Shown piece after piece: positions 27,206 to 35,397 of a stretch of DNA of 64,000 nt. A program made the position numbers and the translations under genes. Below the pieces are notes generated by a model. It was not told where the DNA came from. It did no database searches and saw nothing but the letters and a program-made list of their open reading frames with translations. The DNA is taken from contig JAKGBX010000001.1 of the NCBI GenBank assembly GCA_021555075.1, positions 2,437,645 to 2,501,644 of the forward strand. Direction: 5' to 3'. This stretch comes from Rhodobacteraceae bacterium LMO-JJ12. GTDB taxonomy: Bacteria > Pseudomonadota > Alphaproteobacteria > Rhodobacterales > Rhodobacteraceae. How positions within the stretch are numbered: the first letter of the stretch is position 1; every line of letters begins with the position of its first letter.

Positions 27206-27284
27206 GGGCGGCGCCATCGCCTTTTGTCTGTATCTCTGTGCCCCGGCGCGCTAGGTCTGTGCAGAGCATCAGCAGGACCAAGCG

Positions 27285-28193
27285 ATGAACACGCAAACCA
27301 CCGCGAAAATAGACGCCCTGCGCCGCCGCGCATTGGCCCAGATCATCTCGCCCCGCACCGGCTACAAGGGGCGCGCCGAAATGATCGAGCTTGGCACCTT
27401 GGGCGATACCGCCCCCGAATTGCAGGAAACGCCCGTTTTCCTTGAAGCAACCGTTCTCGCCATCCTCGCCCGGGGCAAGGCACCGCGCCGCGCGCAAAAA
27501 CCGCTCTACCGCCTGTTTCGCGCCCGCCTCGCCACCGGAGACGTCGAAAAATACCAGCAATTCGCGCAAGTCCTGAAATACGCTGTTCAAGATCCCGCCC
27601 AACTCGAAGGGCTGCACTTCCATTCCGCTTTCGGGTCGATGGACCAACAGGCAATCTGGGCTGATATCCGCTCTGTAATGCAGCGCCTCGCGGCCCTCGG
27701 CGGCGAAGCGTTCCTCAATTCCGGCACGCTTCTCGGGGCGGTGCGCGACAAGAGCCTGATCGCCCATGACGACGATGTTGATCTGGCCCTGCGGATTGAG
27801 GCGACCTCACCCACTGAGGCCGCCGCGCAATGGCGCGCAACCCGCAGCAAACTGCAAGACGCCGGGCTGCTCTCTGAGCGCCAACCCTCCAATCCAGCGA
27901 CCATGAAACTCAAATCCGGCGGCACCTACAACATTGATCTCTTTCCCGCCTGGGTCAGTAACGAGGGCGTCCATGTCTACCCCCACACCGCTGGCGACCT
28001 TCGCGAGGATCAGGTCTTCCCGCTCATCACCTGCGACACCACCGGCCTGCCAATTCCACGTGACGCCAAGGCGATGCTGGCGGTGAACTACGGCGAAGGC
28101 TGGCGCCACCCCGACCCGGGCTACCAGTTCAACTGGGCCAAGGCCAATCGCCGCTTCGCCGCATTCAAGGACGCCCTGGAGCCGCAAGCCTGA
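27285..28193 (+). CDS. LicD/fukutin-type nucleotidyltransferase-fold protein
   Basis: A 302-residue protein. The C-terminal half has the LicD signature: NSGTLLGAVRDKSLIAHDDDVDLAL (about 145-169), with the metal-binding Asp cluster, then NIDLFPAWV and a YGEGWRHPDP end. LicD proteins transfer phosphocholine or similar groups onto surface glycans. The first 120 residues are an additional helical domain without a recognised family. AGGA precedes the ATG. It lies between the iron-binding protein and a nucleoside hydrolase with no polysaccharide genes nearby, so its acceptor is unknown. Confidence 0.7.
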   Translation: MNTQTTAKIDALRRRALAQIISPRTGYKGRAEMIELGTLGDTAPELQETPVFLEATVLAILARGKAPRRAQKPLYRLFRARLATGDVEKYQQFAQVLKYAVQDPAQLEGLHFHSAFGSMDQQAIWADIRSVMQRLAALGGEAFLNSGTLLGAVRDKSLIAHDDDVDLALRIEATSPTEAAAQWRATRSKLQDAGLLSERQPSNPATMKLKSGGTYNIDLFPAWVSNEGVHVYPHTAGDLREDQVFPLITCDTTGLPIPRDAKAMLAVNYGEGWRHPDPGYQFNWAKANRRFAAFKDALEPQA

Positions 28194-28296
28194 CTGCGCC
28201 CGCCCGCCGTCGGGTATCAAAGCCATATCCCCGCGCCCTTGCATCTCTTGCCCGCCTCGCACAAAAACGTGGCACGCCCCGCAAAAGGAGTCCCCC

Positions 28297-29238
28297 ATGC
28301 CGCCGCGCAAGATCATCATAGACACCGATCCGGGGCAGGACGATGCCGTGGCAATCCTTCTGGCGCTCGCCTCTCCGCAAGAGATCGAGATCGTCGGTAT
28401 CACCTGCGTTGCCGGTAATGTGCCGCTGGCATTGACGTCAAAAAATGCCCGTATTATCTGTGAGTTGGCGGGGAAACCTGATGTAAAGGTCTATGCCGGC
28501 TGTGACCGCCCCTTGGGCCGTGACCTGGTCACGGCCGAACATGTGCACGGCAAATCCGGCTTGGACGGCCCCGATCTGCCCGATCCAAAAATGCCGCTGC
28601 AAGACACCCACGCGGTCGATTTCATCATCGACACATTGCGCGCCCATGAGCCCGGCACGATCACCCTCTGCCCCCTCGGACCACTTACAAACATCGCAAT
28701 GGCGTTTGAGAAATCGCCCGACATCATGGAACGTGTGGCCGAGATCGTGCTGATGGGCGGCGCCTATTTCGAAGTCGGCAACATCACGCCCGCCGCCGAG
28801 TTCAACATCTATGTCGACCCGCAGGCCGCGAATATCGTGTTCAATTCCGGCGCCCCGATCACCGTGATGCCGCTCGACGTGACCCACAAGGCGCTGGTGA
28901 CCAAGCCACGCAACGACGCCTTTCGCGCGCTTGCCACACCGGTTGGCATTGCCGTCGCCCAGATGACCGATTTTTTTGAACGTTTCGACAAACAAAAATA
29001 TGGCTCCGAAGGCGCCCCGCTGCATGACCCCTGTGTCACCGCCTACCTGCTACAGCCCTCCCTCTTCTCGGGCCGGTTCATCAATGTCGAGATCGAAACC
29101 CACTCCGAACTCACCATGGGCATGACCGTGGCCGACTGGTGGGGCGTCACGGGTCGCACCCCCAACGCCACTTTCATGGGCGATCTCGACGCTGACGGCT
29201 TCTTCGCACTTCTCACCGAGCGACTGGCCCGACTATGA
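28297..29238 (+). CDS. Inosine-uridine preferring nucleoside hydrolase family protein
   Basis: A 313-residue nucleoside hydrolase. The calcium-binding N-terminal motif is IDTDPGQDDAVAIL, and the family segments TLCPLGPLTNIA, EFNIYVDPQAA and LHDPCVTAYLL are present. It hydrolyses the N-glycosidic bond of ribonucleosides for salvage. GGAG lies six bases before the ATG. Its stop overlaps a small downstream ORF (29235) by four bases. Substrate preference cannot be read from sequence. Confidence 0.9.
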   Translation: MPPRKIIIDTDPGQDDAVAILLALASPQEIEIVGITCVAGNVPLALTSKNARIICELAGKPDVKVYAGCDRPLGRDLVTAEHVHGKSGLDGPDLPDPKMPLQDTHAVDFIIDTLRAHEPGTITLCPLGPLTNIAMAFEKSPDIMERVAEIVLMGGAYFEVGNITPAAEFNIYVDPQAANIVFNSGAPITVMPLDVTHKALVTKPRNDAFRALATPVGIAVAQMTDFFERFDKQKYGSEGAPLHDPCVTAYLLQPSLFSGRFINVEIETHSELTMGMTVADWWGVTGRTPNATFMGDLDADGFFALLTERLARL

Positions 29239-29408
29239 ACATGCGCACGCCATACCGGATGATCCGCGCTGATCAGACCGGGATGCAAATCTTCTCTACC
29301 GTAGGCAGCGCCACCGACGGCGGCACCAAACGCGCCCATTGCGCCACCCTTCGCCTCCTTCCTGGCAATCCCGCCGACATTTCCCCTCCCAAGGAGCCCC
29401 GACCATGA
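29235..29408 (+). CDS. Candidate 57-residue small ORF coupled to both neighbours
   Basis: An uninterrupted frame of 57 codons plus stop begins with ATG overlapping the nucleoside hydrolase stop (ATGA) and ends with TGA overlapping the start of the GNAT gene (ATGA). It begins MNMRTPYRMIRADQTGM and ends PPKEPRP. No family is recognised and the composition is only moderately protein-like. The double four-base overlap is the main argument for it. It could simply be an open spacer: the GNAT gene has its own GGAG site. Confidence 0.3.
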   Translation: MNMRTPYRMIRADQTGMQIFSTVGSATDGGTKRAHCATLRLLPGNPADISPPKEPRP

Positions 29409-29851
29409 GCAGCCTGCATCTCGCCCGCCCCGAAGATCTGGAAAAACTGTTGCCGCTGGTTGCCGCCTTTCACGCTTTCATGGGCATCGAACAATCTGAT
29501 CAGGCCCGCCGGGCCGCGCTCATGCCGCTGCTAGAGGGCACACCGCATGGCGTGGCCTATCTGGTGGGCCCGCGGGTGTCGCCGGTGGGCTATATCGTGG
29601 TCTCTTTCGGCTACTCGGTCGAACTTGGCGGCCTCGATGGCTTCATTGACGAATTCTTCATCCGCGAAAAGGTACGCCGACGCGGCATGGGCTCAGAAGT
29701 GCTGCTCACCCTGCTGCCCGCGCTGGAAAGCCACGGGGTCAAGGCCCTGCACCTCGAAGTCGGTCGCGATAACGCAAGCGCACGCCGCCTTTACGAACGC
29801 GCCGGTTTCAAATCACGCGAAACCTACCACCTGATGACCCGCACAGCCTGA
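29405..29851 (+). CDS. GNAT family N-acetyltransferase
   Basis: A 148-residue GNAT-fold protein. The acetyl-CoA-binding stretch VRRRGMGSEVLLTLLPALE corresponds to the Q/R-x-x-G-x-G/A motif, and the C-terminal LEVGRDNASARRLYERAGF is characteristic. It presumably acetylates a small molecule or protein amine; the substrate is unknown. The ATG at 29405 has AAGGAG nine bases upstream, which decides it over the longer frame from 29339. Confidence 0.85.
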   Translation: MSSLHLARPEDLEKLLPLVAAFHAFMGIEQSDQARRAALMPLLEGTPHGVAYLVGPRVSPVGYIVVSFGYSVELGGLDGFIDEFFIREKVRRRGMGSEVLLTLLPALESHGVKALHLEVGRDNASARRLYERAGFKSRETYHLMTRTA

Positions 29852-29863
29852 GCGCACCCTCCC

Positions 29864-29915
29864 TTCATCTTGCCGGAAATATCCCGGGGAGCGCGAGGGG
29901 CTGGCCCCTCGCTCC
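29864..29915 (+). repeat. Dispersed intergenic repeat, copy c (52 bp)
   Basis: TTCATCTTGCCGGAAATATC, then a G+C palindrome with an eight-pair stem GCGAGGGG-CTGG-CCCCTCGC. All 52 bases except one match 50553-50604. It lies just after the GNAT gene. Confidence 0.85.
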
Positions 29916-29973
29916 TGCCCCAGCCGCGCTCCAGCCCTCTGGAAATCATGCAAACCAAGGTTATATTTACCCC

Positions 29974-31392
29974 ATGACCCTGCACATCCCCTTCACCAAC
30001 AGCTACGGCACCCTTCCGCCTCGCTTTTTCACCCGCCAGCCCGCCACGCCTGTTGCCGCGCCACAGCTCATTGCCTTCAACGGTCGGCTGGCCCGCGATC
30101 TTGGCATCTCATGCGCGCCTGATGACGACCTTGCGCGCGTCTTCTCAGGCAACGAAATTCCTCAGGGCGCCGACCCGATGGCCCAGGCCTATGCCGGCCA
30201 CCAATTTGGCGGCTTCTCACCACAGCTCGGCGACGGGCGCGCGCTCTTGCTGGGCGAGGTGCAGGACAGCAGCGGCAAACGCTTCGATATTCAACTCAAA
30301 GGTTCGGGCCGCACACCCTATTCACGCGGCGGCGATGGCCGCGCCTGGCTCGGCCCGGTGTTGCGCGAATATGTGGTCTCCGAGGCAATGGCCGCGCTGA
30401 ACATCCCCACCACCCGCGCACTGGCCGCCGTCAGCACGGGCGAGCATCTGATGCGCGAGACCGAACTGCCCGGCGCCATCCTCACCCGCGTAGCCTCCAG
30501 CCACATCCGCGTCGGTACGTTCGAGTATTTCGCTGCCCGTGGCGACCGCGAGGCCCTGCAAGCCCTCTTCGACTATACCCGCGCGCGCCATTACCCAACC
30601 GCCGAAACCCCGACCGATCTGCTCTCCGGCGTGATCGACCGACAAGCCGCACTTGTGGCCGACTGGAGCGCCGTGGGCTTCATCCACGGCGTGATGAACA
30701 CCGACAACACCACGCTTTCGGGCGAAACCATCGACTACGGGCCCTGCGCCTTCATTGATCACTATCACCCGCAAACCGTGTTTTCCTCAATCGACCAATT
30801 CGGGCGCTATGCCTATGACAACCAGACAAAAATCATCGTCTGGAATATGGTCCAACTGGCCAACGCGCTGGTGCCGCTCTGTGACGACACTGACAAGGCG
30901 GTCGAAGACTTCACCGCCCTGATACAAGCCATGCCCGCCCGCGTCGAAGCCGAATGGCTGGCGCGGTTTGCCGCCAAGATCGGCATCACAACCGCGCGCG
31001 ACGGCGATACCGCCCTGATCACCGACCTGCTTGACCTGATGGCCGCCGACGGCGCCGATTTCACCAATACGTTCCGCGCCCTCGGCACTGCAAAAGCCCG
31101 TGATCAATTCACCGACCGCGCCGCCTTTGATAGCTGGAACACCCGCTGGCAGTCCCGTCTAAAAGAAGAACCCGACCCTGAAAACCTCATGCGCGCCACC
31201 AACCCGTTTGTGATCCCGCGCAACCACCGGATCGAAGCGATGATCGAGGCCGCCGTGGCCGGCGATTTCGCCCTGTTCCACCGGCTCAACGCGGTGCTCG
31301 CCAAACCGTTTGAGGATCAACCCGACGCACAGGATCTCACCCGCCCGCCAGAACCGCACGAGCGCGTCGAAAACACTTTCTGCGGCACCTGA
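29974..31392 (+). CDS. selO: Protein adenylyltransferase SelO (YdiU)
   Basis: A 472-residue SelO pseudokinase-fold enzyme. Typical segments are AYAGHQFGGFSPQLGDGRALLLGE, QLKGSGRTPYSRGGDGRAWLGPVLREYVVSEAM, FIHGVMNTDN and GETIDYGPCAFID. SelO transfers AMP to hydroxyl side chains of target proteins and is linked to redox homeostasis. The C-terminus reads NTFCGT; this Cys is where animal homologues have selenocysteine. The length is normal. It is monocistronic, followed by a short repeat copy. Confidence 0.95.
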   Translation: MTLHIPFTNSYGTLPPRFFTRQPATPVAAPQLIAFNGRLARDLGISCAPDDDLARVFSGNEIPQGADPMAQAYAGHQFGGFSPQLGDGRALLLGEVQDSSGKRFDIQLKGSGRTPYSRGGDGRAWLGPVLREYVVSEAMAALNIPTTRALAAVSTGEHLMRETELPGAILTRVASSHIRVGTFEYFAARGDREALQALFDYTRARHYPTAETPTDLLSGVIDRQAALVADWSAVGFIHGVMNTDNTTLSGETIDYGPCAFIDHYHPQTVFSSIDQFGRYAYDNQTKIIVWNMVQLANALVPLCDDTDKAVEDFTALIQAMPARVEAEWLARFAAKIGITTARDGDTALITDLLDLMAADGADFTNTFRALGTAKARDQFTDRAAFDSWNTRWQSRLKEEPDPENLMRATNPFVIPRNHRIEAMIEAAVAGDFALFHRLNAVLAKPFEDQPDAQDLTRPPEPHERVENTFCGT

Positions 31393-31421
31393 GGCCCGAA
31401 ACTCCGGGCACCCGCCCTACC

Positions 31422-31442
31422 TTCATCTTGCCGAAAATATCC
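31422..31442 (+). repeat. Dispersed intergenic repeat, short copy
   Basis: TTCATCTTGCCG plus AAAATATCC without the G+C hairpin, about 30 bases after selO. Confidence 0.7.
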
Positions 31443-31485
31443 AAATTTCCACGCCGCGATGCACACCGCCTCCGGGGCGAACACC

Positions 31486-32391
31486 TCACCGGCGACGATT
31501 GATCAACGTAATCCCCAGCGCCACCAGAATAAGCCCTCCGATAATCTCGGCCCCGATCGCCTCGCCCAGCATTAGCCAGCCCAGCGCGACACCAAAAACT
31601 GGCGACAGGAACGAAAACGAGGCCACCCCCGAAGCGGGATAGCGCTTGAGCAGGAAGAACCAGAAAAGATAGCCGAAACTGGCAATCGCCAGCGTCTGGA
31701 ACGCCAATGCGGCCCAATGGATCGGCTCCAACTCACGTATGAATGGCCCGAAAAACGGCGAGACCGCCATAAGCAGAACCGCCGAAATCACCAACTGGCT
31801 GAACAGCTGCATCTCGGGCGCGACCCGTTCAAGCGGCGTGACGCGCACGACAATGGCGATCCCGGCCCATGAAATCGCCGCCAGCAGCGCCAGAATATCA
31901 CCTGACAGGCTCGCCTCTCCGCTCCCCCGATCCATCATCACCCAGGCCACCCCGAGCATCGCCAGCAACAATCCCAAGCCACGCACCGCGTTGAGCCGTT
32001 CCCCCGGAAGCATGATATGCGCCGTAAGGCCCACGAAAATCGGCATGGAGTAAAAGATGACCGAGGCCCGCCCCACCCCGGTGCGATCCAGCGCCAGATA
32101 GAGAAACACGAACTCGACCGTAAACAGCAACCCCAGCGCTATTGCCCCGGCCCAGGCTTCGCGCGGCAAGACAAAGGGAATGCCGCGCAGTCGCATCCAG
32201 AGCCAGATCGCTGCGCAGGCCCCGACCGATCGCAACCCCGCAAGGAACACTGGCTGAAACCCATCCGTCGAGACCTTGATCACCACCTGGTTGAAACCAA
32301 GCAGCACGGCAAAAGCCAACAGCGCCAGAACACCCGCAGTGTCAATTTTATCAAGCCGTTCCATAGCCGCCATAAAGGTGGCATGGCGCAC
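31486..32391 (-). CDS. EamA (DMT) family transporter
   Basis: About 301 residues with ten predicted membrane segments in two EamA repeats (for example LLAFAVLLGFNQVVIKVS, GAIALGLLFTVEFVFLYLAL, ILALLAAISWAGIAIVVRV, VASFSFLSPVFGVALGWLML). Such proteins export or import amino acids, nucleobases or other metabolites; the substrate is unknown. The start is uncertain: GTG at 32391 has GGAGAGG eleven bases upstream, while ATG at 32373 or 32364 fits the family N-terminus. It follows the YjdF-like gene by six bases on the same strand, so the two are probably cotranscribed. Confidence 0.8.
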   Translation of the reverse strand: MRHATFMAAMERLDKIDTAGVLALLAFAVLLGFNQVVIKVSTDGFQPVFLAGLRSVGACAAIWLWMRLRGIPFVLPREAWAGAIALGLLFTVEFVFLYLALDRTGVGRASVIFYSMPIFVGLTAHIMLPGERLNAVRGLGLLLAMLGVAWVMMDRGSGEASLSGDILALLAAISWAGIAIVVRVTPLERVAPEMQLFSQLVISAVLLMAVSPFFGPFIRELEPIHWAALAFQTLAIASFGYLFWFFLLKRYPASGVASFSFLSPVFGVALGWLMLGEAIGAEIIGGLILVALGITLINRRR

Positions 32392-32397
32392 ACAAGG

Positions 32398-33057
32398 TCA
32401 ATCCTCTCCGTTGCGTCGCGACCGCGCGTTCAGGCGCCGGAAAAGCTTCGGATTGCGCTGCACGAAATCGTCGATAACCCTCGGCAGACCGATCCGTTCA
32501 CGCCCCTTGAGATAACCATACCCGGCAGCAGCCCCCAAAATCGCTCCCCCCATGTCGATGATCAGATCCTTCATCGTATCGACCAGCCCGGATTTCTGCA
32601 TGTTGAAGTCAAACAGCTGATCCATGCCGAATTCGAAAATTTCCCACATCGCCCCAATGGCCAGCGCAAAGCAGAAAGCAAAAAACGCCACCGCAGCAGG
32701 AGGGGCGGCAAACTTGTCACCCTGAAACATCATGAAGACGAGAACAAACCCGATCAGCCCAAAGCCCACGGCGCTGCCACCGTGCATCAGCATGTCCCAC
32801 CACCAGAAGCGCGTGTAAAAACCATACACTTCGCCAAGCAGAAGCGTGCCGCCGACAAAGAGCACCACCGCCAACATGAACGAAGACGGCACATGGATCT
32901 GCGCCCATCGCGCCACCACCACAGGTGCCAGCGACAGCGACAGAGTGGCAAGTGCGATGAAAAGCAGCGACAATTCCCACTGGATCAACGCATCCGCCGC
33001 TATAATAAGCAATGCGGCCCAAACCAGCTTGGTAAGGACAGATTGATCGCGTAACAC
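32398..33057 (-). CDS. YjdF-like (DUF2238) integral membrane protein
   Basis: About 219 residues and six membrane segments. The family stretch FYTRFWWWDMLMHGGSAVGFG with a His in the membrane, and FCFALAIGAMWEIFEFGMDQLF...SGLVDTMKDLIIDMGGAILGA, identify DUF2238. The biochemical role is unknown. The frame extends to 33123, but that would overlap the 5' end of the divergent gene at 33096. GTG at 33057 is preferred, with a GGGG-type site upstream and the hydrophobic part following directly. The downstream EamA gene is probably in the same transcript. Confidence 0.7.
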   Translation of the reverse strand: MLRDQSVLTKLVWAALLIIAADALIQWELSLLFIALATLSLSLAPVVVARWAQIHVPSSFMLAVVLFVGGTLLLGEVYGFYTRFWWWDMLMHGGSAVGFGLIGFVLVFMMFQGDKFAAPPAAVAFFAFCFALAIGAMWEIFEFGMDQLFDFNMQKSGLVDTMKDLIIDMGGAILGAAAGYGYLKGRERIGLPRVIDDFVQRNPKLFRRLNARSRRNGED

Positions 33058-33095
33058 TTTGTGAAAACCCCGCTTAGCATATCTATATAGATCCC

Positions 33096-33794
33096 ATGAA
33101 GGCACCCGGTTTGAGAATTGCAAGCTACAACCTGCAGAAATGCGTCGGCCTTGACCTTCGACGCAGGCCGGATCGTTCGCTTCAAGTCATAAATGCGCTT
33201 GGCGCGCAGGTGGTGGTATTGCAAGAGGCCGACAAACGCTTGGCCCCCCGCCCCGCCGCGTTGCCCCATGAAATGGCCGAGGCCGACGGCTGGCAGGTGG
33301 CGCATTTCGGCGAGCCGGGAGGATCGCTTGGCTGGCACGGCAACGCAATGCTGTTCAGCCCCGAGGTTTCGATGCTGCGCGGCACGCATCTCTCCTTGCC
33401 GGGTCTGGAACCGCGCGGCGCCATTCTCGCCGAGCTTGAAACATCCTTCGGCCCGATGCGGGTGATCGGTGTTCATCTTGGGCTGATCCGGCGCTACCGT
33501 CTGTTGCAACTGGCCGCGATCACCCGCCACCTCAGAACCCTTCCGCAACTGCCCACGGTGCTGGCCGGGGATTTCAACGAATGGGGACCGGCGCGCGCGC
33601 TCGACAACGTCACACCGGGGCTCGAAATTCTCGCCGAACGGCCCAGCTTCCCCTCGCCGCGCCCGGTGGCCGCATTGGATCGTTTCGCGCTGAGCGCTGA
33701 ACTGCGCGCGCGCGCGCATGGAACCCACAACGCCTCCCCCGCGCGCGTGGCCTCAGACCACCTACCGGTCTGGGTCGACCTCGAACACGTCTGA
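33096..33794 (+). CDS. Endonuclease/exonuclease/phosphatase family protein
   Basis: A 232-residue metal-dependent EEP-fold hydrolase. The N-terminal ASYNLQKCVG, the metal-binding Glu in VVVLQEADKR, VIGVHLGL, LAGDFNEWG and the final SDHLPVWVDL give the complete active-site set. Members cut phosphodiester or phosphomonoester bonds in nucleic acids, lipids or phosphatides. There is no signal peptide, so action in the cytoplasm is likely. The gene is divergent from the YjdF-like gene with a very short shared promoter region. Confidence 0.85.
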   Translation: MKAPGLRIASYNLQKCVGLDLRRRPDRSLQVINALGAQVVVLQEADKRLAPRPAALPHEMAEADGWQVAHFGEPGGSLGWHGNAMLFSPEVSMLRGTHLSLPGLEPRGAILAELETSFGPMRVIGVHLGLIRRYRLLQLAAITRHLRTLPQLPTVLAGDFNEWGPARALDNVTPGLEILAERPSFPSPRPVAALDRFALSAELRARAHGTHNASPARVASDHLPVWVDLEHV

Positions 33795-34016
33795 TCGAAG
33801 GACTTACGCCGTCTGTCGGCGTCGCGGGGGCGTCTACTGCCCTCCTATGACTCGCGAACACCAAGCAGAGTCAACACCCGCTTCAACCCTGCACCCGGCA
33901 AGCCGCGCATGATCAAGGCGGCGGTGTGGATGGCAAAGTTTTCTTTCCTGCGCCCGCCCGGCGTGTTACCGCAAAAGCCCTACACCACATCACATCGCAT
34001 CAAGATTGCAGAGCCC

Positions 34017-35273
34017 ATGACTTTTCTTCAGATCACCTCCCTACTGATCGTCCTGGCAGGTGCCTTCGGCAGCATCAACTACCTGTTCTTACGCCTGCCC
34101 TCGGCCATTGGCATTATGGTTGTGGCGTTGTTCGCGTCCTTTGGCGTGCTAGCGACCGATCTGATCTGGCCTCAACTCATCATTGCCGAAACCATGCGCA
34201 GCGTCGTCGCCGGCATCGCCTTTTCCGACGCCCTTCTCGAAGGCATGCTCGGGCTGCTGCTGTTTGCCGGTGCGCTGCACGTCAAGTTGTCCGACCTGCG
34301 CGCCGAATGGCGGGTGGTGTTCCTGATGGCCACCATCGGCATCGCGCTTTCCACCGTTATCGTGGGCTTTGGATTTTCCTGGCTCACCGGGGCGCCGATC
34401 CTGATCGCGCTGGTCTTTGGCGCACTCATCTCCCCGACCGACCCTGTGGCCGTCCTCGGCGTATTGCGCGAAGCCAACCTGCGCAAATCACTGGAAACCA
34501 AGATCGCTGGGGAATCTCTCTTCAACGATGGTGTTGGATATGTCGTCTTTCTGGTGCTCATCGGGCTGGCCTTTCCCCAGGATGCGGCCCACGCCAGCCA
34601 GGAAAATGGCGTCACCGATGCCGCGATCCTCTTTGTGCGCGAAGCACTGGGAGGGGCCGCCCTGGGTCTTGTGCTGGGCTGGCTGACCTTCCGCGTCATG
34701 CGCCTGATCGACGACTACGCGCTCGAAGTGCTGATCACGCTTGGTCTTGCCTTCGGAGGCTATGAACTCGCCGTTTACCTGCATATCTCGGCGCCGATCA
34801 TGGCCGTCTGCGCCGGGCTTCTCATTGGCGATATCGGCGCCAAGCATGGCATGAGCGAAGAGACCCGCAATTATGTCGATGCCTTCTGGAAGCTGATCGA
34901 CGAGATCCTCAACGCCGTGCTTTTCCTGCTGATCGGCTTCGAGGTTTTCGCCGTCGCTTTCGAATTTGATTATCTCGTCACCGCCATGCTTTCGATCGCA
35001 CTTGCGCTACTGGCCCGCCTCGCCGCCGTGGCGGTGCCTGTGCTGATACTCTCGCCCTTCCGCACATTCGCCAAAGATGTGATCCCGATCATGACGTGGG
35101 GCGGCCTCAAGGGCGGCATCTCGGTCGCTCTGGCGTTGTCGCTGCCCGAAAGCGAATGGAAGCCGATGATCCTGACCGTGACCTATGTCATCGTGGTATT
35201 CTCGATCATCGTTCAGGGGCTGACCGTCACCCGGCTCGCCAACCGGCTCGGGCGTGAACCCGACCTGATGTAG
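34017..35273 (+). CDS. Cation:proton antiporter, NhaP/CPA1 family
   Basis: A 418-residue membrane protein with about 12 helices. The ion-binding stretch GALISPTDPVAVLGVLRE with the TDP motif and ETKIAGESLFNDGVGYVVFL identify a CPA1 sodium/proton antiporter. It exchanges cytoplasmic sodium or potassium for protons and supports pH and salt homeostasis, as expected in a marine organism. The start is at 34017 (MTFLQITSLLIVLAGAFG); the longer frame from 33909 has a hydrophilic non-conserved extension. The 222 bases before the gene contain no other feature. Confidence 0.9.
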   Translation: MTFLQITSLLIVLAGAFGSINYLFLRLPSAIGIMVVALFASFGVLATDLIWPQLIIAETMRSVVAGIAFSDALLEGMLGLLLFAGALHVKLSDLRAEWRVVFLMATIGIALSTVIVGFGFSWLTGAPILIALVFGALISPTDPVAVLGVLREANLRKSLETKIAGESLFNDGVGYVVFLVLIGLAFPQDAAHASQENGVTDAAILFVREALGGAALGLVLGWLTFRVMRLIDDYALEVLITLGLAFGGYELAVYLHISAPIMAVCAGLLIGDIGAKHGMSEETRNYVDAFWKLIDEILNAVLFLLIGFEVFAVAFEFDYLVTAMLSIALALLARLAAVAVPVLILSPFRTFAKDVIPIMTWGGLKGGISVALALSLPESEWKPMILTVTYVIVVFSIIVQGLTVTRLANRLGREPDLM

Positions 35274-35336
35274 ACGACCAATCGCTCGAAACACGCATCG
35301 CCCCCGTTGCGCAACCTGTGGCGCAACCCGCGGCGC

Positions 35337-35373
35337 AAAAGAAAACCCGCTCACAGAAACCTGTGGGCGGGTT
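35337..35373 (-). terminator. Rho-independent terminator of the DEAD-box helicase gene
   Basis: A 13-base arm AACCCGCTCACAG (35344-35356) pairs with CTGTGGGCGGGTT (35361-35373) with one mismatch around an AAAC loop. On the minus strand the stem runs into TTTTCTTTT. It lies 25 bases past the helicase stop and also separates it from the convergent antiporter gene. Confidence 0.8.
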
Positions 35374-35397
35374 CGCTAATTTACAAAGGCAGATGGC

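Noticed and set aside
32017..33054. A 345-codon plus-strand frame antisense to the EamA and YjdF-like genes
   Set aside because: His/Arg-rich reverse reading of membrane-protein codons.
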